In this document: one piece after another, positions 8,055-16,872 of the stretch
How the letters are laid out: each line of letters begins with the position of its first letter
Numbering within the stretch: position 1 is the stretch's first letter
Assembly: GCA_016193395.1 (NCBI GenBank)
Contig: JACPSH010000016.1
Coordinates: 1 to 64,000 of the forward strand
From: Gammaproteobacteria bacterium
Lineage (GTDB): Bacteria; Pseudomonadota; Gammaproteobacteria; Eutrophobiales; Eutrophobiaceae
Direction of reading: 5' to 3'
DNA length: 64,000 bases
Notes under the pieces: model-generated
The model's input: the letters and a program-made list of their open reading frames with translations, nothing else
Databases searched by the model: none
What the model was told of the DNA's origin: nothing
Translations under genes and position numbers: made by a program

Positions 8055-9302
8055 CTACCTTTTGCTCCAGTGCTTGCGCACTGGTTCGTCGGCAACGGCA
8101 TCAAGATTCCCTATCGGGATCGGCGCCATGCGCGAACGCGCCTTGATGACCCGGCGCGTCAGGTTCGGGTCGGGCGCGAATTCCGGTACGATCACTTTCG
8201 GGATTTCGAGGCCGAGCAGCCGCTCGATGTTGCGCAAGAGCGTGTCTTCCTCCGGCGAAACCAGCGAGATCGCCTCGCCGGGGTTGCCGGCGCGGCCGGT
8301 GCGGCCGATGCGGTGGATATAATCCCCAGGCACGTGCGGCAGCTCGAAATTGACGACGTGCGGCAATTGATCGATGTCGAGCCCGCGCGAGGCGACGTCG
8401 GTGGCCACCAGCACGTGCACCTTGCCGCGCTTGAAATTCTCCAGCACCTGCGTGCGCTTCGCCTGCGTGCGATCGCCGTGGATGGCGCCCGCGTTGATGC
8501 CCTCGCGCTGCAACTGCCGCGCCATGGAGCCGGCGTCCACTTTCATGTTCACGAACATGAGCACCTGTCGCCAGTCGCCCTCCTTCAGCAATTTCACCAG
8601 CAGGGTGCGCTTGCGCGAGCGATCGACCGGGTAGACCTTCTGGTCGACCTGTTCGGCGGCGGTGTTGTGAGGCGCGACCTGGACCGTGACGGGGTTCTTC
8701 AGGAAATCCTGCGCGAGCATGCGGATCTCGGGCGGCAGCGTCGCCGAGAACAGCAGGTTCTGGCGATCGCGCGGCAGCAGGCGGAGGATGCGGCGCACGT
8801 CCGGGATGAAGCCCATGTCGAGCATGCGGTCCGCTTCGTCGAGCACGAGGACCTGCACGCGCGACAGATCGATGTTCTTGTGCTCCGCGTGGTCGAGCAG
8901 GCGGCCGGGTGTGGCGACGACGATGTCGACCCCCTTGTTGAGCTTGGCGATCTGCGGATGCAGGCCGACGCCGCCGTAAACCACCGTGCTGCGCAACGGC
9001 AGGTATTTGCCGTAGATGTGCACGCTCTCGGCGACCTGCACCGCGAGTTCGCGGGTCGGCGTGAGAATCAGCGCGCGCACCGGGCGTTTTCCGTCCGGCT
9101 TTGACGCCTCCATCAGGCGCTGGAGGATCGGCAGCGTGAAGCCGGCGGTCTTGCCGGTGCCGGTCTGCGAGCCGCCCATCACGTCGCGGCCGTTGAGCAC
9201 TTCGGGAATGACCTGGTGCTGGATGGGTGTGGGTTCGGTGTAGCCCTGGTCGGCTACGGCTTCAAGGATTTCGGGGCGAAGGCCGAGGGAATCGAATGAC
9301 AT
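8055..9302 (-). CDS. rhlE: DEAD-box ATP-dependent RNA helicase RhlE
   Basis: This 415-residue protein has all the DEAD-box motifs in order: Q motif (GYTEPTPIQHQ, residues 20-30), motif I SQTGTGKT (45-52), PTRELA, TPGRLLD, DEAD in VLDEADRMLDMGF, SAT, then the helicase C domain with DVASRGLDI and HRIGRTGRAG. The N-terminus MSFDSLGL is typical of RhlE. It has only a short basic C-terminal tail. RhlE helicases remodel RNA in ribosome assembly and RNA decay, often at low temperature. The next gene upstream is divergent. Confidence 0.93.
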   Translation of the reverse strand: MSFDSLGLRPEILEAVADQGYTEPTPIQHQVIPEVLNGRDVMGGSQTGTGKTAGFTLPILQRLMEASKPDGKRPVRALILTPTRELAVQVAESVHIYGKYLPLRSTVVYGGVGLHPQIAKLNKGVDIVVATPGRLLDHAEHKNIDLSRVQVLVLDEADRMLDMGFIPDVRRILRLLPRDRQNLLFSATLPPEIRMLAQDFLKNPVTVQVAPHNTAAEQVDQKVYPVDRSRKRTLLVKLLKEGDWRQVLMFVNMKVDAGSMARQLQREGINAGAIHGDRTQAKRTQVLENFKRGKVHVLVATDVASRGLDIDQLPHVVNFELPHVPGDYIHRIGRTGRAGNPGEAISLVSPEEDTLLRNIERLLGLEIPKVIVPEFAPDPNLTRRVIKARSRMAPIPIGNLDAVADEPVRKHWSKR

Positions 9303-9579
9303 GGTGAACTGCGGTTACCTCAATGAACGAAACACCTGTGCGCCGTTTCCACGGGACAGAAGGTGCAGGCTGCGTATTTGACGTGGATGGGTTTCCAGAG
9401 CGGGGACAGGGGCGACTGCCTTTGTACGTGCTGGCTGTATGACGGGGCCAAATATATCAGAAATTGCCGCTATGGGCCCCGGATTGTTTGACCGGTGCGC
9501 GCGTTGAAATGTCTCTGAACCCGGTGTCCCGGGCCGGGGGATGACGCATGGAATGGCCGGCGGCTACACTGGCATCATC

Positions 9580-10944
9580 ATGGCGACACGACGCGCGGTC
9601 CTTGCGGGCGCCTCCGCGGCGGGCGCGCTGGCCGCATTGCGCAGCGTGCTCGGCGGGACGGCCGATCCGGCGGGGAGTGCGCCCGCCGGAAGGTTCGGCC
9701 CGTTGCGGCCGGATCCGGATCGCATCCTCGATTTGCCGAACGGTTTCTCCTACCGGGTGATCTCGAAAGCCGGCGCGATCATGGCCGACGGCCTGCGAGT
9801 ACCCGCCTCCCACGACGGCATGGCGGCCTTCGACGCGGGAGACGGCCGCGTCGCGCTGGTCTGCAACCACGAACTCCGTGTTGAAGACACTGCGCTCGGT
9901 CCGTTCATTCCGGGCGGCAAGCGCATCGCGGAGAAACGCATCTACGACCCTGGCCGCGGCGAGCCGTGCCCGGGCGGCACCACGACCATCCTCTACGATC
10001 CGCGCAGCCGCCGATCCGAGCGGCAGTTCCTGACGCTGGCCGGCACGGAGCGCAACTGCGCCGGCGGCGCCACACCCTGGGGCAGTTGGCTGTCGTGCGA
10101 GGAATCCGTGTCGGTTCCGGACGCGAAGCATGCGCGCGCGCATGGCTGGGTGTTCGAAGTCCCGGCGAACGCGTCAGGCCCCGTCGATCCCGTCCCGCTC
10201 ACATCGCTCGGACGTTTCAACCACGAGGCGGTGGCGATCGATCCGCGCACCGGCATCGTCTATCTCACTGAAGATCGGCCGGACGGGCTGCTCTACCGGT
10301 TCATCCCGAACGAGCGCGGCCGGTTCGCCGCGGGTGGGCGGTTGCAGGCGCTGTCCCTGCCTGACTGGCCGGGAGCCGATACGCGCAACTTCCCTTCCGA
10401 GGGCGCCGTCGCGTTCCCCATAGGCCGTGCATTCCGCGCGCGCTGGTTCGATCTCGAGGGCACGGATGCGCCGAAAGACGATCTGCGCCAGCGCGGATTC
10501 GCGGCTGGCGCGGCGCTGTTCGCGCGCGGCGAAGGAATCTGCATGGGCGGGAATGAATTCTTTTTTTGCTGCACGTCCGGCGGGCGCATCGGCGCGGGCC
10601 AGATTTTCCGCTACCGGCCCGGAAGCCAGGAAGGCGGCGTGGGCGAGTTCGACGCGCCCGGCGAACTGGATCTGTTTGTCGAATCCACCGATCGGAGTCT
10701 GCTCGACAACTGCGACAACCTGACCATGAGTCCGTGGGGCGATCTGCTGGTATGCGAGGATGCGAAGGCGCCCTGCGCGCTCGTGGGCGTCACGGCGGAC
10801 GCCGGTATGTACCGGTTCGCGGAGAATGCCTACACCGATTCCGAGCTGGCCGGCGCCTGTTTCGCGCCCGACGGCCGGACGCTGTTCGTGAACGTGTGGG
10901 ATCCAGGGATGACGCTCGCGATCACGGGGCCGTTTCCCGCCTGA
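9580..10944 (+). CDS. PhoX-like (DUF839) exported protein with Tat signal
   Basis: The start is placed at ATG 9580, which gives a twin-arginine signal (ATRRAVLAGASAAGALAAL); upstream in-frame ATGs precede no conserved sequence. The 454-residue protein resembles PhoX/DUF839 beta-propeller proteins: LPNGFSYRVISKAG near the start, then LGRFNHEAVAIDP, YLTEDRPDGLLYRFIP, CDNLTMSPWGDLLVCED, and a C-terminal FAPDGRTLFVNVWDPG. PhoX enzymes are Ca/Fe-dependent periplasmic phosphatases that fold before Tat export. Whether this member is a phosphatase is not certain. About 275 bases separate it from divergent rhlE; that gap shows no gene or clear promoter. Confidence 0.85.
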   Translation: MATRRAVLAGASAAGALAALRSVLGGTADPAGSAPAGRFGPLRPDPDRILDLPNGFSYRVISKAGAIMADGLRVPASHDGMAAFDAGDGRVALVCNHELRVEDTALGPFIPGGKRIAEKRIYDPGRGEPCPGGTTTILYDPRSRRSERQFLTLAGTERNCAGGATPWGSWLSCEESVSVPDAKHARAHGWVFEVPANASGPVDPVPLTSLGRFNHEAVAIDPRTGIVYLTEDRPDGLLYRFIPNERGRFAAGGRLQALSLPDWPGADTRNFPSEGAVAFPIGRAFRARWFDLEGTDAPKDDLRQRGFAAGAALFARGEGICMGGNEFFFCCTSGGRIGAGQIFRYRPGSQEGGVGEFDAPGELDLFVESTDRSLLDNCDNLTMSPWGDLLVCEDAKAPCALVGVTADAGMYRFAENAYTDSELAGACFAPDGRTLFVNVWDPGMTLAITGPFPA

Positions 10945-10955
10945 GCGCCTGAGTT

Positions 10956-11699
10956 TCAGCCGTGGCCGATGATGCCTATCCCGGGCAGACGCAGTTGCGG
11001 CCTGAGCGGGTTCAGGCCGAAGCAGACGCCGAGCACGTTGATCTCCAGTCCCTCGACGCGCGCGAGCGTCACGCCAAGCAGGCCGAACAGCGAAACCTGG
11101 TAGCCCGTCCCGCTCGGCGCGGCGGCGACGAGTTTCGCGCCCAGATAATCCTTGCCGATAGCCGTCGGCGGGAGATCGAGCCCGAGCGCAGGAACGTGCC
11201 GCGCGATCCAGCCGACGAAGGTGTTGCTGTTCGGTCCCGGCCAGAGCCGGTATTCCCCGGCGTAGGGATAACTCGCCACGGCCGTCTCGATGTCGGCGAT
11301 TACCGCCTCTGCTTCCGGTCCGCGCACGTCGGTGAGGATCACCGGCGCCTGTCCATACCAGCTTCGATCCGGGAAATCGCTTTCCGACTCCACCACCGGC
11401 AAATCGTCGTAGCGCCGCCAGCCGAGGACGTGGTGCACGCGATACTGCGGAGCATTGCGCGCCTTGGTCGCGACCCAGGTGTGCACGGCGAAGGCGCCCC
11501 GCCAGTTGAAAGCGCGCGCCGCGTACACCTGCACGACGGCTTCCTGCACCTCCTTCGGATCGGGCGCGATCCCGGTTGGCGAACGATCGGCGGTGCGCCA
11601 GTTCCCGTTGAACTTCACCGCGCCGCTGCACGCGACCAGCACCGGGCCGCCGAGGATGAGCGCGAGCGCCGCGATGCCAATTACAGTGCGGGGTCTCAT
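10956..11699 (-). CDS. DUF3750-type lipoprotein
   Basis: This 247-residue protein starts at ATG 11699 with a lipoprotein signal (IGIAALALILGGPVLVAC, lipobox Cys followed by Ser-Gly). The body has VYAARAFNWRGAFAVHTWVA, YRVHHVLGWRR and WPGPNSNTFVGWIAR, the pattern of DUF3750 proteins, whose function is unknown. The frame is open further upstream through a class A repeat, but those residues lack any signal. It ends 12 bases from the convergent PhoX-like gene, and the ankyrin gene lies just upstream on the same strand. Confidence 0.75.
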   Translation of the reverse strand: MRPRTVIGIAALALILGGPVLVACSGAVKFNGNWRTADRSPTGIAPDPKEVQEAVVQVYAARAFNWRGAFAVHTWVATKARNAPQYRVHHVLGWRRYDDLPVVESESDFPDRSWYGQAPVILTDVRGPEAEAVIADIETAVASYPYAGEYRLWPGPNSNTFVGWIARHVPALGLDLPPTAIGKDYLGAKLVAAAPSGTGYQVSLFGLLGVTLARVEGLEINVLGVCFGLNPLRPQLRLPGIGIIGHG

Positions 11700-11700
11700 A

Positions 11701-11757
11701 CCGTCCGTCATTCCGGACCGAGGTCGGCGAAGCCGGCCGAGCGCCCTGAGTCCAGCC
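11701..11757. repeat. Class A repeat supplying the ankyrin gene stop
   Basis: It runs from CGTCATTCCGGACCGAGG to CTGAGTCCAG. It overlaps the 3' end of the ankyrin gene, encoding its last residues, and the upstream region of the DUF3750 gene. Confidence 0.75.
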
Positions 11758-14128
11758 CACGCGTACGGCACTCGTCGACCGAAGGTGGATCTTTCAACCG
11801 CTTCGATAGCAGTTCGAAATTTTTAAGCAGGGCCTCCCGATTCAACCCGGGCGCGCCTCCGGCCGCGGGGATCTGCACGCACAGCCTCTCCAAAGGCGTC
11901 CGCCCCATTTTATCCACGACATTCGGGTCTGCGCCTGCATCCAGCAGGACCTGCAGCATTTCGGTCGGCCGGGTAGCGGCCTTGTGCACAAGCGTCTCAT
12001 CCCGCGATTCGGCCACGTTTGGATCCGCGCCGTATTTGACGAGCAGCCTGGCCAGTTCCACCTTGCCGAAGGTGACGGCAAATTCCAATAGCCGCCCGAA
12101 TGGACGATTCATGCCATTCGCATCCGCGCCGGCCTTCAGCAGGGCTTCCGCAAGTTCGAGACGGTCCCACCCAACCGCATCAGCCAACCGCGATTTCCCC
12201 CATTGGTCCTTTGCATTCACATCTGCGCCATGCCTGGACAGCAGTTCGATGAGTTCCGGGCTGCCTGCAAGAAACAATACTGTTTGCCCTGACCTGTTCT
12301 TGTGATCCGGATCCATGCCATGGCGAAGCAGTGCATCGGCCATATCTGCCTGCCCCTTTCTTATCGCCGCGAACAGCAGGGTCTCTCCGTCATCGTTGGG
12401 CGGCGGGTTCATGTTGAGGCCGTATTTCACCAGCAACTCGAGCAATCGCGTGTCATTCCTGCTAAAGGCCCACCAGAGATTACCGGACACGCCCGCGGGT
12501 TGAATGTTGGGGTCCCCTCCCGCCCGGAGCATGGCTTCGATGATTTCCAGGTCCGCGTTCGATTCTATCTTCGTATACAGGTGCGTCTTCCCGGAAGGCA
12601 GGACATAATCCGAATCGGCGCCGTGTTTCAGCAGAGTTTCCACGGCCTCCAGGGTCGTCGCCACATAGAGCGGCGTCCGTCCCCGCGGGTCCGCTCGGTT
12701 CGCGTCCGCTCCTTTCTCCAGAAACTTTTCCATGAGGTCGATCCGGTCCAGCCTCAGCAATGCCAGCAAGGGCGTTTCATTTTCGTAAGCATCCGGGTCC
12801 GGGTTGGCGCCTTTACTCAGCAACAGGTCGATACAGCGCACCAGCGCCTTATCCTCGCCGTGAGTCTCCAGTTTCCTGACAACCCGGAGCAATATGCTGT
12901 CCTTGGGATCGAAACTGATGTTTTTCCCAGTCCGCAGCATGTACTTCGCCTCAGGGAATTGGCCTTCCTGTATGGCCGCGTTGAGCGGCGAACCGAGCCT
13001 GGATCCTGAATAGCCGGGATCTGCGCCGATCGCGAGATACTCCTTGAGTCGTTCGTGTTCGCCCTTGGCCGCGGCGTCGCTGAACTCACGATAGTCAACG
13101 AGTATGTACGCGTCCTTCGGCATGGGCGTCCAGTCGTTCCGGTCGCCCGCCCGCTGGTAGAAGTCCAGATACTCCGCCATGGCTTCCGGGTCTTGCGTTT
13201 CGGGGAGCGGAGCGGTCTGCATGGCCTGAAAATTCGCAAGCGCCTTGAGGTCGCCAATTGCGACTCTCACTCTGTCCTCCGCTTCGCTTTTGCCGCAGAA
13301 CGCGTAAATACTCTCGATGGCCATGCGGACGGTCTCGCCGTTCGATCGGAACACGTCGAATAGCGGCGCCCCCTGGTTACCGCCGACCCTCTCGACCTTG
13401 GTGATTTCCTCGAACGGGATCGCGACGACGTGGCCGGTAACCTGGCCGTCCCCGGATTTCTCCTCGACGAACCCGGTCACGGCCACATTGCTGTCGCTCT
13501 TCGTCTCCTCGAACAGAGAGAACGCGGAACCGCATTTCCGGAAGTGCGACAGGCGATCTGAAGTGCCATCATCCCTGACGACATCAACGCTGAAAGCCGG
13601 ACGCACCGCCGCGGAAATGCCAAGGATCTCGCCCGTGGTCATATCGAAAATAAAGAGCCTGTCTTCGAGTGTTTCCAGGTAATAACGCCGCCCTCGATCG
13701 TCGAATTTGATATTTTTGATCCACGGATACCAGTCCGTATCGAGGAGATTCGGAACAACAGAGATGTCCTCGTACAGCTCCTCCGCGACAAATTCCCTGT
13801 AGAGCCCCGGACCGACAAAGCTGACTGACTTTGCGCCGGACAGCACGGCATATTGGCCATCGTCCGTGATCGCCGAAATGCGGCTGTGGCCGTGCAGGCC
13901 ATACAGCGGCTCGGCCCGCGGGCCTTTGCGATAGACGCCGGACGTCGTGTAGCTCACTCCATCGATCACGACACCATGCTCCGGCGCGAGGACCATTAAC
14001 CGGTGCTGCTTGTCCGGGGACTCGAGGACGGCGCTCGAATCCCCGTGCTCGGGTTCGGTATCGTCCGCTGCAATCGCCACGGCCAGTACCGCGAACATCA
14101 CCAAGACGACCACCTGCAGGCGCTTCAT
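11708..14128 (-). CDS. Exported ankyrin-repeat protein
   Basis: This 806-residue protein has a signal peptide (MKRLQVVVLVMFAVLAVAIA) and a non-repeat N-terminal region to about residue 350. At least ten ankyrin repeats follow, with units such as GADANRADPRGRTPLYVAT, GADVNAKDQWGKSRLADA and GADPNVVDKMGRTPLERL. Ankyrin proteins mediate protein contacts; the partner is unknown, and secretion to the periplasm is inferred from the signal. The last residues (GLDSGRSAGFADLGPE) and the stop are encoded inside a class A repeat at 11708-11757, so the C-terminus appears to have been extended by the repeat. Lower GC in places suggests separate history. Confidence 0.88.
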   Translation of the reverse strand: MKRLQVVVLVMFAVLAVAIAADDTEPEHGDSSAVLESPDKQHRLMVLAPEHGVVIDGVSYTTSGVYRKGPRAEPLYGLHGHSRISAITDDGQYAVLSGAKSVSFVGPGLYREFVAEELYEDISVVPNLLDTDWYPWIKNIKFDDRGRRYYLETLEDRLFIFDMTTGEILGISAAVRPAFSVDVVRDDGTSDRLSHFRKCGSAFSLFEETKSDSNVAVTGFVEEKSGDGQVTGHVVAIPFEEITKVERVGGNQGAPLFDVFRSNGETVRMAIESIYAFCGKSEAEDRVRVAIGDLKALANFQAMQTAPLPETQDPEAMAEYLDFYQRAGDRNDWTPMPKDAYILVDYREFSDAAAKGEHERLKEYLAIGADPGYSGSRLGSPLNAAIQEGQFPEAKYMLRTGKNISFDPKDSILLRVVRKLETHGEDKALVRCIDLLLSKGANPDPDAYENETPLLALLRLDRIDLMEKFLEKGADANRADPRGRTPLYVATTLEAVETLLKHGADSDYVLPSGKTHLYTKIESNADLEIIEAMLRAGGDPNIQPAGVSGNLWWAFSRNDTRLLELLVKYGLNMNPPPNDDGETLLFAAIRKGQADMADALLRHGMDPDHKNRSGQTVLFLAGSPELIELLSRHGADVNAKDQWGKSRLADAVGWDRLELAEALLKAGADANGMNRPFGRLLEFAVTFGKVELARLLVKYGADPNVAESRDETLVHKAATRPTEMLQVLLDAGADPNVVDKMGRTPLERLCVQIPAAGGAPGLNREALLKNFELLSKRLKDPPSVDECRTRGLDSGRSAGFADLGPE

Positions 14129-14155
14129 GTTGATTCACCTGTGTCACACGTTTTC

Positions 14156-14294
14156 CGTCATTCCGGACCGAGTCCGACACCGTCGGACGAGCGTCCGGAA
14201 TCCAGGCAAGACACGCAAAGCCGACCCTGTCGCACCTGACCCCTCATCGGGGCTGGATTCCGGGAGCGGCCTTGCGGCCGTTTCGGAATGACGA
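14156..14294. repeat. Class A repeats between ankyrin gene and arfB
   Basis: Two units: 14156-14205 (CGTCATTCCGGACCGAG to CGTCCGGAATCCAGG) and 14252-14294 (GCTGGATTCCGGG to TTCGGAATGACG). They fill most of the gap between the two genes. Confidence 0.85.
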
Positions 14295-14306
14295 TTGGGC
14301 AATTGC

Positions 14307-14726
14307 TCATTCGTTGTCAACGGGTTTACTGCGTTGTCTCTTGGTTTGACCGCGGCGGGTCTTTTCGTTTAGCCGCCGCTCGCGCGAGGCTCGAGTGGGG
14401 CGGGTCGGCTGGCGCTTCTTGCGGGTCACGGCCGCGCGCCGGATGAGCCACTGCAGCCGCTCCAGTGCTTGGGCGCGGTTGCGTTCCTGACTGCGCGAGG
14501 TCTGCGCCTTGATCACGACGATGCCGTCCCGGTTGATGCGCCGGTCGGCGAGCGCGAGCAGTCGCTGCTTGTAGTAGAGGGGGAGCGAAGAGGCGTGAAT
14601 GTCGAAGCGCAGTTCGATCGCGCTCGAGACCTTGTTGACGTTCTGGCCGCCCGGCCCCTGCGAGCGGATCGCGCTCATCCGGATCTCGTGATCCGGGATG
14701 ACGACGTGGTTCGAGATTTTCAGCAT
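14307..14726 (-). CDS. arfB: Alternative ribosome-rescue factor / peptidyl-tRNA hydrolase ArfB
   Basis: This 139-residue protein has the release-factor GGQ motif (SQGPGGQNVNK, GGQ at 26-28) near the N-terminus and a long basic tail (TRKKRQPTRPTRASRERRL, then RRGQTKRQRSKP) that inserts into the mRNA channel of stalled ribosomes. ArfB hydrolyses peptidyl-tRNA on non-stop ribosomes. ATG 14726 matches the family N-terminus (MLKISNHVVIPDHEI). It appears to be transcribed alone. Confidence 0.93.
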   Translation of the reverse strand: MLKISNHVVIPDHEIRMSAIRSQGPGGQNVNKVSSAIELRFDIHASSLPLYYKQRLLALADRRINRDGIVVIKAQTSRSQERNRAQALERLQWLIRRAAVTRKKRQPTRPTRASRERRLNEKTRRGQTKRQRSKPVDNE

Positions 14727-14790
14727 GGTGGCGCCGGTTCCGCGACACGCGAGCATGACGATTGCGCCGGGGTTCGTCTAGTATCTGATC

Positions 14791-15474
14791 GTGAACTCCC
14801 GCGTCGTGCGTTTCGTCGCGGTCTTCGCGCTGGCCCTGCTGGCGTACTATTCCTGGACGTCGAAGTCGCCTTCGATCGGCGAGTTGCCGTTAGGGAACCT
14901 CTGAACAAGTTCAGAGGTTCCCGCCATACAGGGAGGTATGGCCATTTTCCGATCGCGTAAGCGATTGGAAAATGAAGGAAAACGAAAACCGCGCTTTTCG
15001 TTTTCTGATCGCCAGGGATGGCGGAAATGCGGAAAATGCAGGAGCAATTTTCCGCCGTGCTCTGACAAGTCCTGGACGGAGTTGTTCAGAGCTTCCTTAG
15101 GCGTAGCACTGCCGCAGACGGTCTCGCCCCAGTTCGACGAGGGGTTGTCAGCCCCGGATCTGCCGCAGGCGGCTCTGGCACCATCCGGCGAGGAGCGCTG
15201 CCTGTGCCCGTCCTTCCGGAGGAAGGCGCAGATCGCACGCATCCCCTCCGGCAATTTCCATTCCCTCGACTCGGCCATGCTGGCCGGGCTCGAATACTCG
15301 GCGGAAGGGATTCAGGACACGGATTCCAGTCCCGGCGTTCAGCCGGGATTGATGCTTGCTGTCCGGACCGTGGAGGGCAATTTTGCGAAGGTGCTTGTCT
15401 ATGACGTCGATCCCGACCTCCGGTTGACGCTGGAATGGCGGGTTTACAAGGGCGACCCCGCGCGGCGCCGCTGA
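14791..15474 (+). pseudogene. Small membrane-anchored protein gene interrupted by a hairpin element
   Basis: A GTG at 14791 opens a frame with a hydrophobic signal or anchor (VVRFVAVFALALLAYYSW), and the frame hits TGA at 14902-14904 inside the class C element. Beyond the element, the same protein appears to continue from about 15097 (LGVALPQTVSPQFDEGL...) to TGA at 15474. Removing the 203-base element plus one TTAG duplicate (207 bases) joins ...ELP and LGVAL in one frame of 158 codons. The family is not recognised; the C-terminal half contains VQPGLMLAVRTVEGNFAKVL. The first part may still be translated as a 37-residue peptide. Confidence 0.6.
14894..15096 (+). mobile_element. Class C hairpin-array element, copy 1 (MITE-like)
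   Basis: This 203-base element has near-identical 15-base inverted ends (GGAACCTCTGAACAA and the complement of GGAAGCTCTGAACAA). It is flanked on both sides by TTAG (14090-series left copy at 14890-14893, right copy at 15097-15100). Inside are seven hairpins in a row: a 14-bp perfect stem at 14893-14922, GCCATAC/GTATGGC, CATTTTCC/GGAAAATG, GAAAACGAAAA/TTTTCGTTTTC, CGCCA/TGGCG, GCGGAAAAT/ATTTTCCGC with loop GCAGGAGCA, and the terminal CTGACAA stem. It has no coding capacity. A second copy lies at 54896-55097. Confidence 0.8.
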
Positions 15475-15503
15475 AAAAAGAAAACCCCGCAGCGCGGGGT
15501 TTT
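15473..15503 (-). terminator. Rho-independent terminator of the cold-shock gene
   Basis: On the minus strand, AAAACCCCGC pairs with GCGGGGTTTT around a 3-base loop, followed by TTTTCTTTTTT. It lies about 20 bases after the cold-shock gene stop and also touches the end of the interrupted gene on the other strand. Confidence 0.9.
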
Positions 15504-15522
15504 CCGGGAGTGACAAACGTGT

Positions 15523-15732
15523 TCAGACTTGCTGTACGGTGACGCGGGTCGCCTGCAATCCCTTCGGACCGGTCTTCGTTTCGTATTGCACGGTCTGGCC
15601 CTCCGCGAGGGTCTTGAAACCGTTGCCTTCGATAGCGGAGAAATGCACGAATACGTCGGGGCTGCCGTCCGTCGGCCGGATGAAACCATAGCCTTTGGAC
15701 TCGCTGAACCATTTGACAGTACCTGTCGCCAT
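15523..15732 (-). CDS. Cold-shock domain protein (CspA family)
   Basis: This 69-residue protein is a complete cold-shock domain: [15 protein letters not shown] carries RNP1, DVFVHFSAI carries RNP2, and the last strand is [10 protein letters not shown]. Such proteins bind single-stranded RNA and DNA and melt mRNA structure. The gene has its own terminator and about 170 bases of non-coding DNA upstream, where a long structured leader would be expected; no clear promoter was identified. Confidence 0.95.
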   Translation of the reverse strand: MATGTVKWFSESKGYGFIRPTDGSPDVFVHFSAIEGNGFKTLAEGQTVQYETKTGPKGLQATRVTVQQV

Positions 15733-15906
15733 GTAAATAACCTCTACTTGTGAAGTTTAGCTTGTTGAATTGCTAACCCGCTGAACCGTACGGGAGGTGC
15801 CTTACAGCTTGACAGGAACTACCGGAATGGCCAGACCAGATTGCAACGCGGCCGAAGTTTAGACACATCGCGGCCTGCGGATCAAGGGTTTTCGCGCGGG
15901 CGGAGT

Positions 15907-16764
15907 TCACTCCGGCGCCAGCCAGCGCATGCGCGGCGGCGCATGCTCGCCGCGTTCCAGAACGCCCTCCAGCCAGCGGCTGACGCCCTGTAACTCGGAT
16001 GCGAACTGCCACGGCGGGTTGACGATCAGGAGTCCGGAACCGCTCAGGCGGTTGGGCGCGACGTCAGGCACGACGCTCATTTCGCTGATCAGCACCTTGC
16101 GCACGCCGGAGAGCTTGATCCGGTTGTGGAAGCGCGCGATAGGCTGGCGCCGATGCACCGGGTACCAGAGCAGGTAGGTCCCGGAGGGCCATTTCTGCCA
16201 GGCATCGTGCAGTGCGGAGGCGGCGCGCGCGAATTCGTCGCGCAATTCGTATGACGGATCGATCAAGGCGAGGCCGCGCCGCTCGCGGGGCGGGACCAGC
16301 GCCGGCAGCATTTCGAAGCCGTCACGGTGGTGCACCTGCACCTGCAAGTCACGCGCGAAACATTGCTGGAGGAGCGGCGCCTCGGTCGAGTGCAGTTCCG
16401 CGGCGACGATGCGATCGACACGGCGCAGGAACGTGCGCGCGATCCACGGCGAGCCGGGATAGAATCGCAGGCGTTGCGCGCCGTCAGTACCGGGCGGGTT
16501 CAGCCTGCGCACGATCTCCAGGTAGCGCGCCACCGGCGGCGGGCAGTCGTTGCGCCCCCAGAGCCGGGCGATCCCGGTTTCGAATTCGCGGTTCTTCCGC
16601 GCGTAGCGCGAGTCGAGATCGTAGACCCCGGCGCCGGCGTGCGTGTCCAGGCAGCAGAACGCCGAATCCTTCTGCAGCAGGTGGTCGAGGATCATGACCA
16701 GCGCGACGTGCTTGTGCACGTCCGTGAAATTGCCGGCGTGGAAGCCGTGCCGGTAGCTCAGCAT
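15907..16764 (-). CDS. rlmJ: 23S rRNA (adenine2030-N6)-methyltransferase RlmJ
   Basis: The predicted protein has 285 residues. The start at 16764 gives MLSYRHGFHAGNFTDVHKH, the conserved RlmJ N-terminus. Other family features are DTHAGAGVYDL (SAM binding), FYPGSPWIA, LALIDPSYE (catalytic motif IV, here DPSY rather than DPPY) and the closing LLIVNPPW. RlmJ methylates A2030 of 23S rRNA. The longer upstream frame lacks conservation. Confidence 0.93.
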   Translation of the reverse strand: MLSYRHGFHAGNFTDVHKHVALVMILDHLLQKDSAFCCLDTHAGAGVYDLDSRYARKNREFETGIARLWGRNDCPPPVARYLEIVRRLNPPGTDGAQRLRFYPGSPWIARTFLRRVDRIVAAELHSTEAPLLQQCFARDLQVQVHHRDGFEMLPALVPPRERRGLALIDPSYELRDEFARAASALHDAWQKWPSGTYLLWYPVHRRQPIARFHNRIKLSGVRKVLISEMSVVPDVAPNRLSGSGLLIVNPPWQFASELQGVSRWLEGVLERGEHAPPRMRWLAPE

Positions 16765-16872
16765 GGGTCGGTCGGGGAATGCGCCGGGGCAGGAATTTCT
16801 AATAGTATAGCGGTGGCGATCCGCATTTCGGCGCGGAGCGCCCCTGTTTTCCGTGACGGCCTGAGGATCGAT

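Noticed and set aside
7865-8104. N-terminal extension of the M13 peptidase to 8104
   Set aside because: The extra codons are class A repeat sequence and would bury the lipoprotein signal peptide.
5900-9104. Long plus-strand ORFs at 5900-7540 and 8070-9104
   Set aside because: They are antisense to the M13 peptidase and rhlE, which have complete motif sets; the shadow proteins are rich in Arg, Val and His with no domain pattern, typical of GC-rich antisense frames.
10174-11760. Minus-strand ORF of 528 codons
   Set aside because: It spans the antisense of the PhoX-like gene and an alternate frame of the DUF3750 gene, with no recognisable motif.
14938-15110. Short ORFs containing HPWRS-type peptides in class B and C elements
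   Set aside because: The same peptides appear wherever the repeats are, in several frames; they are translations of CCGCCATCCCTGGCG-type hairpins.
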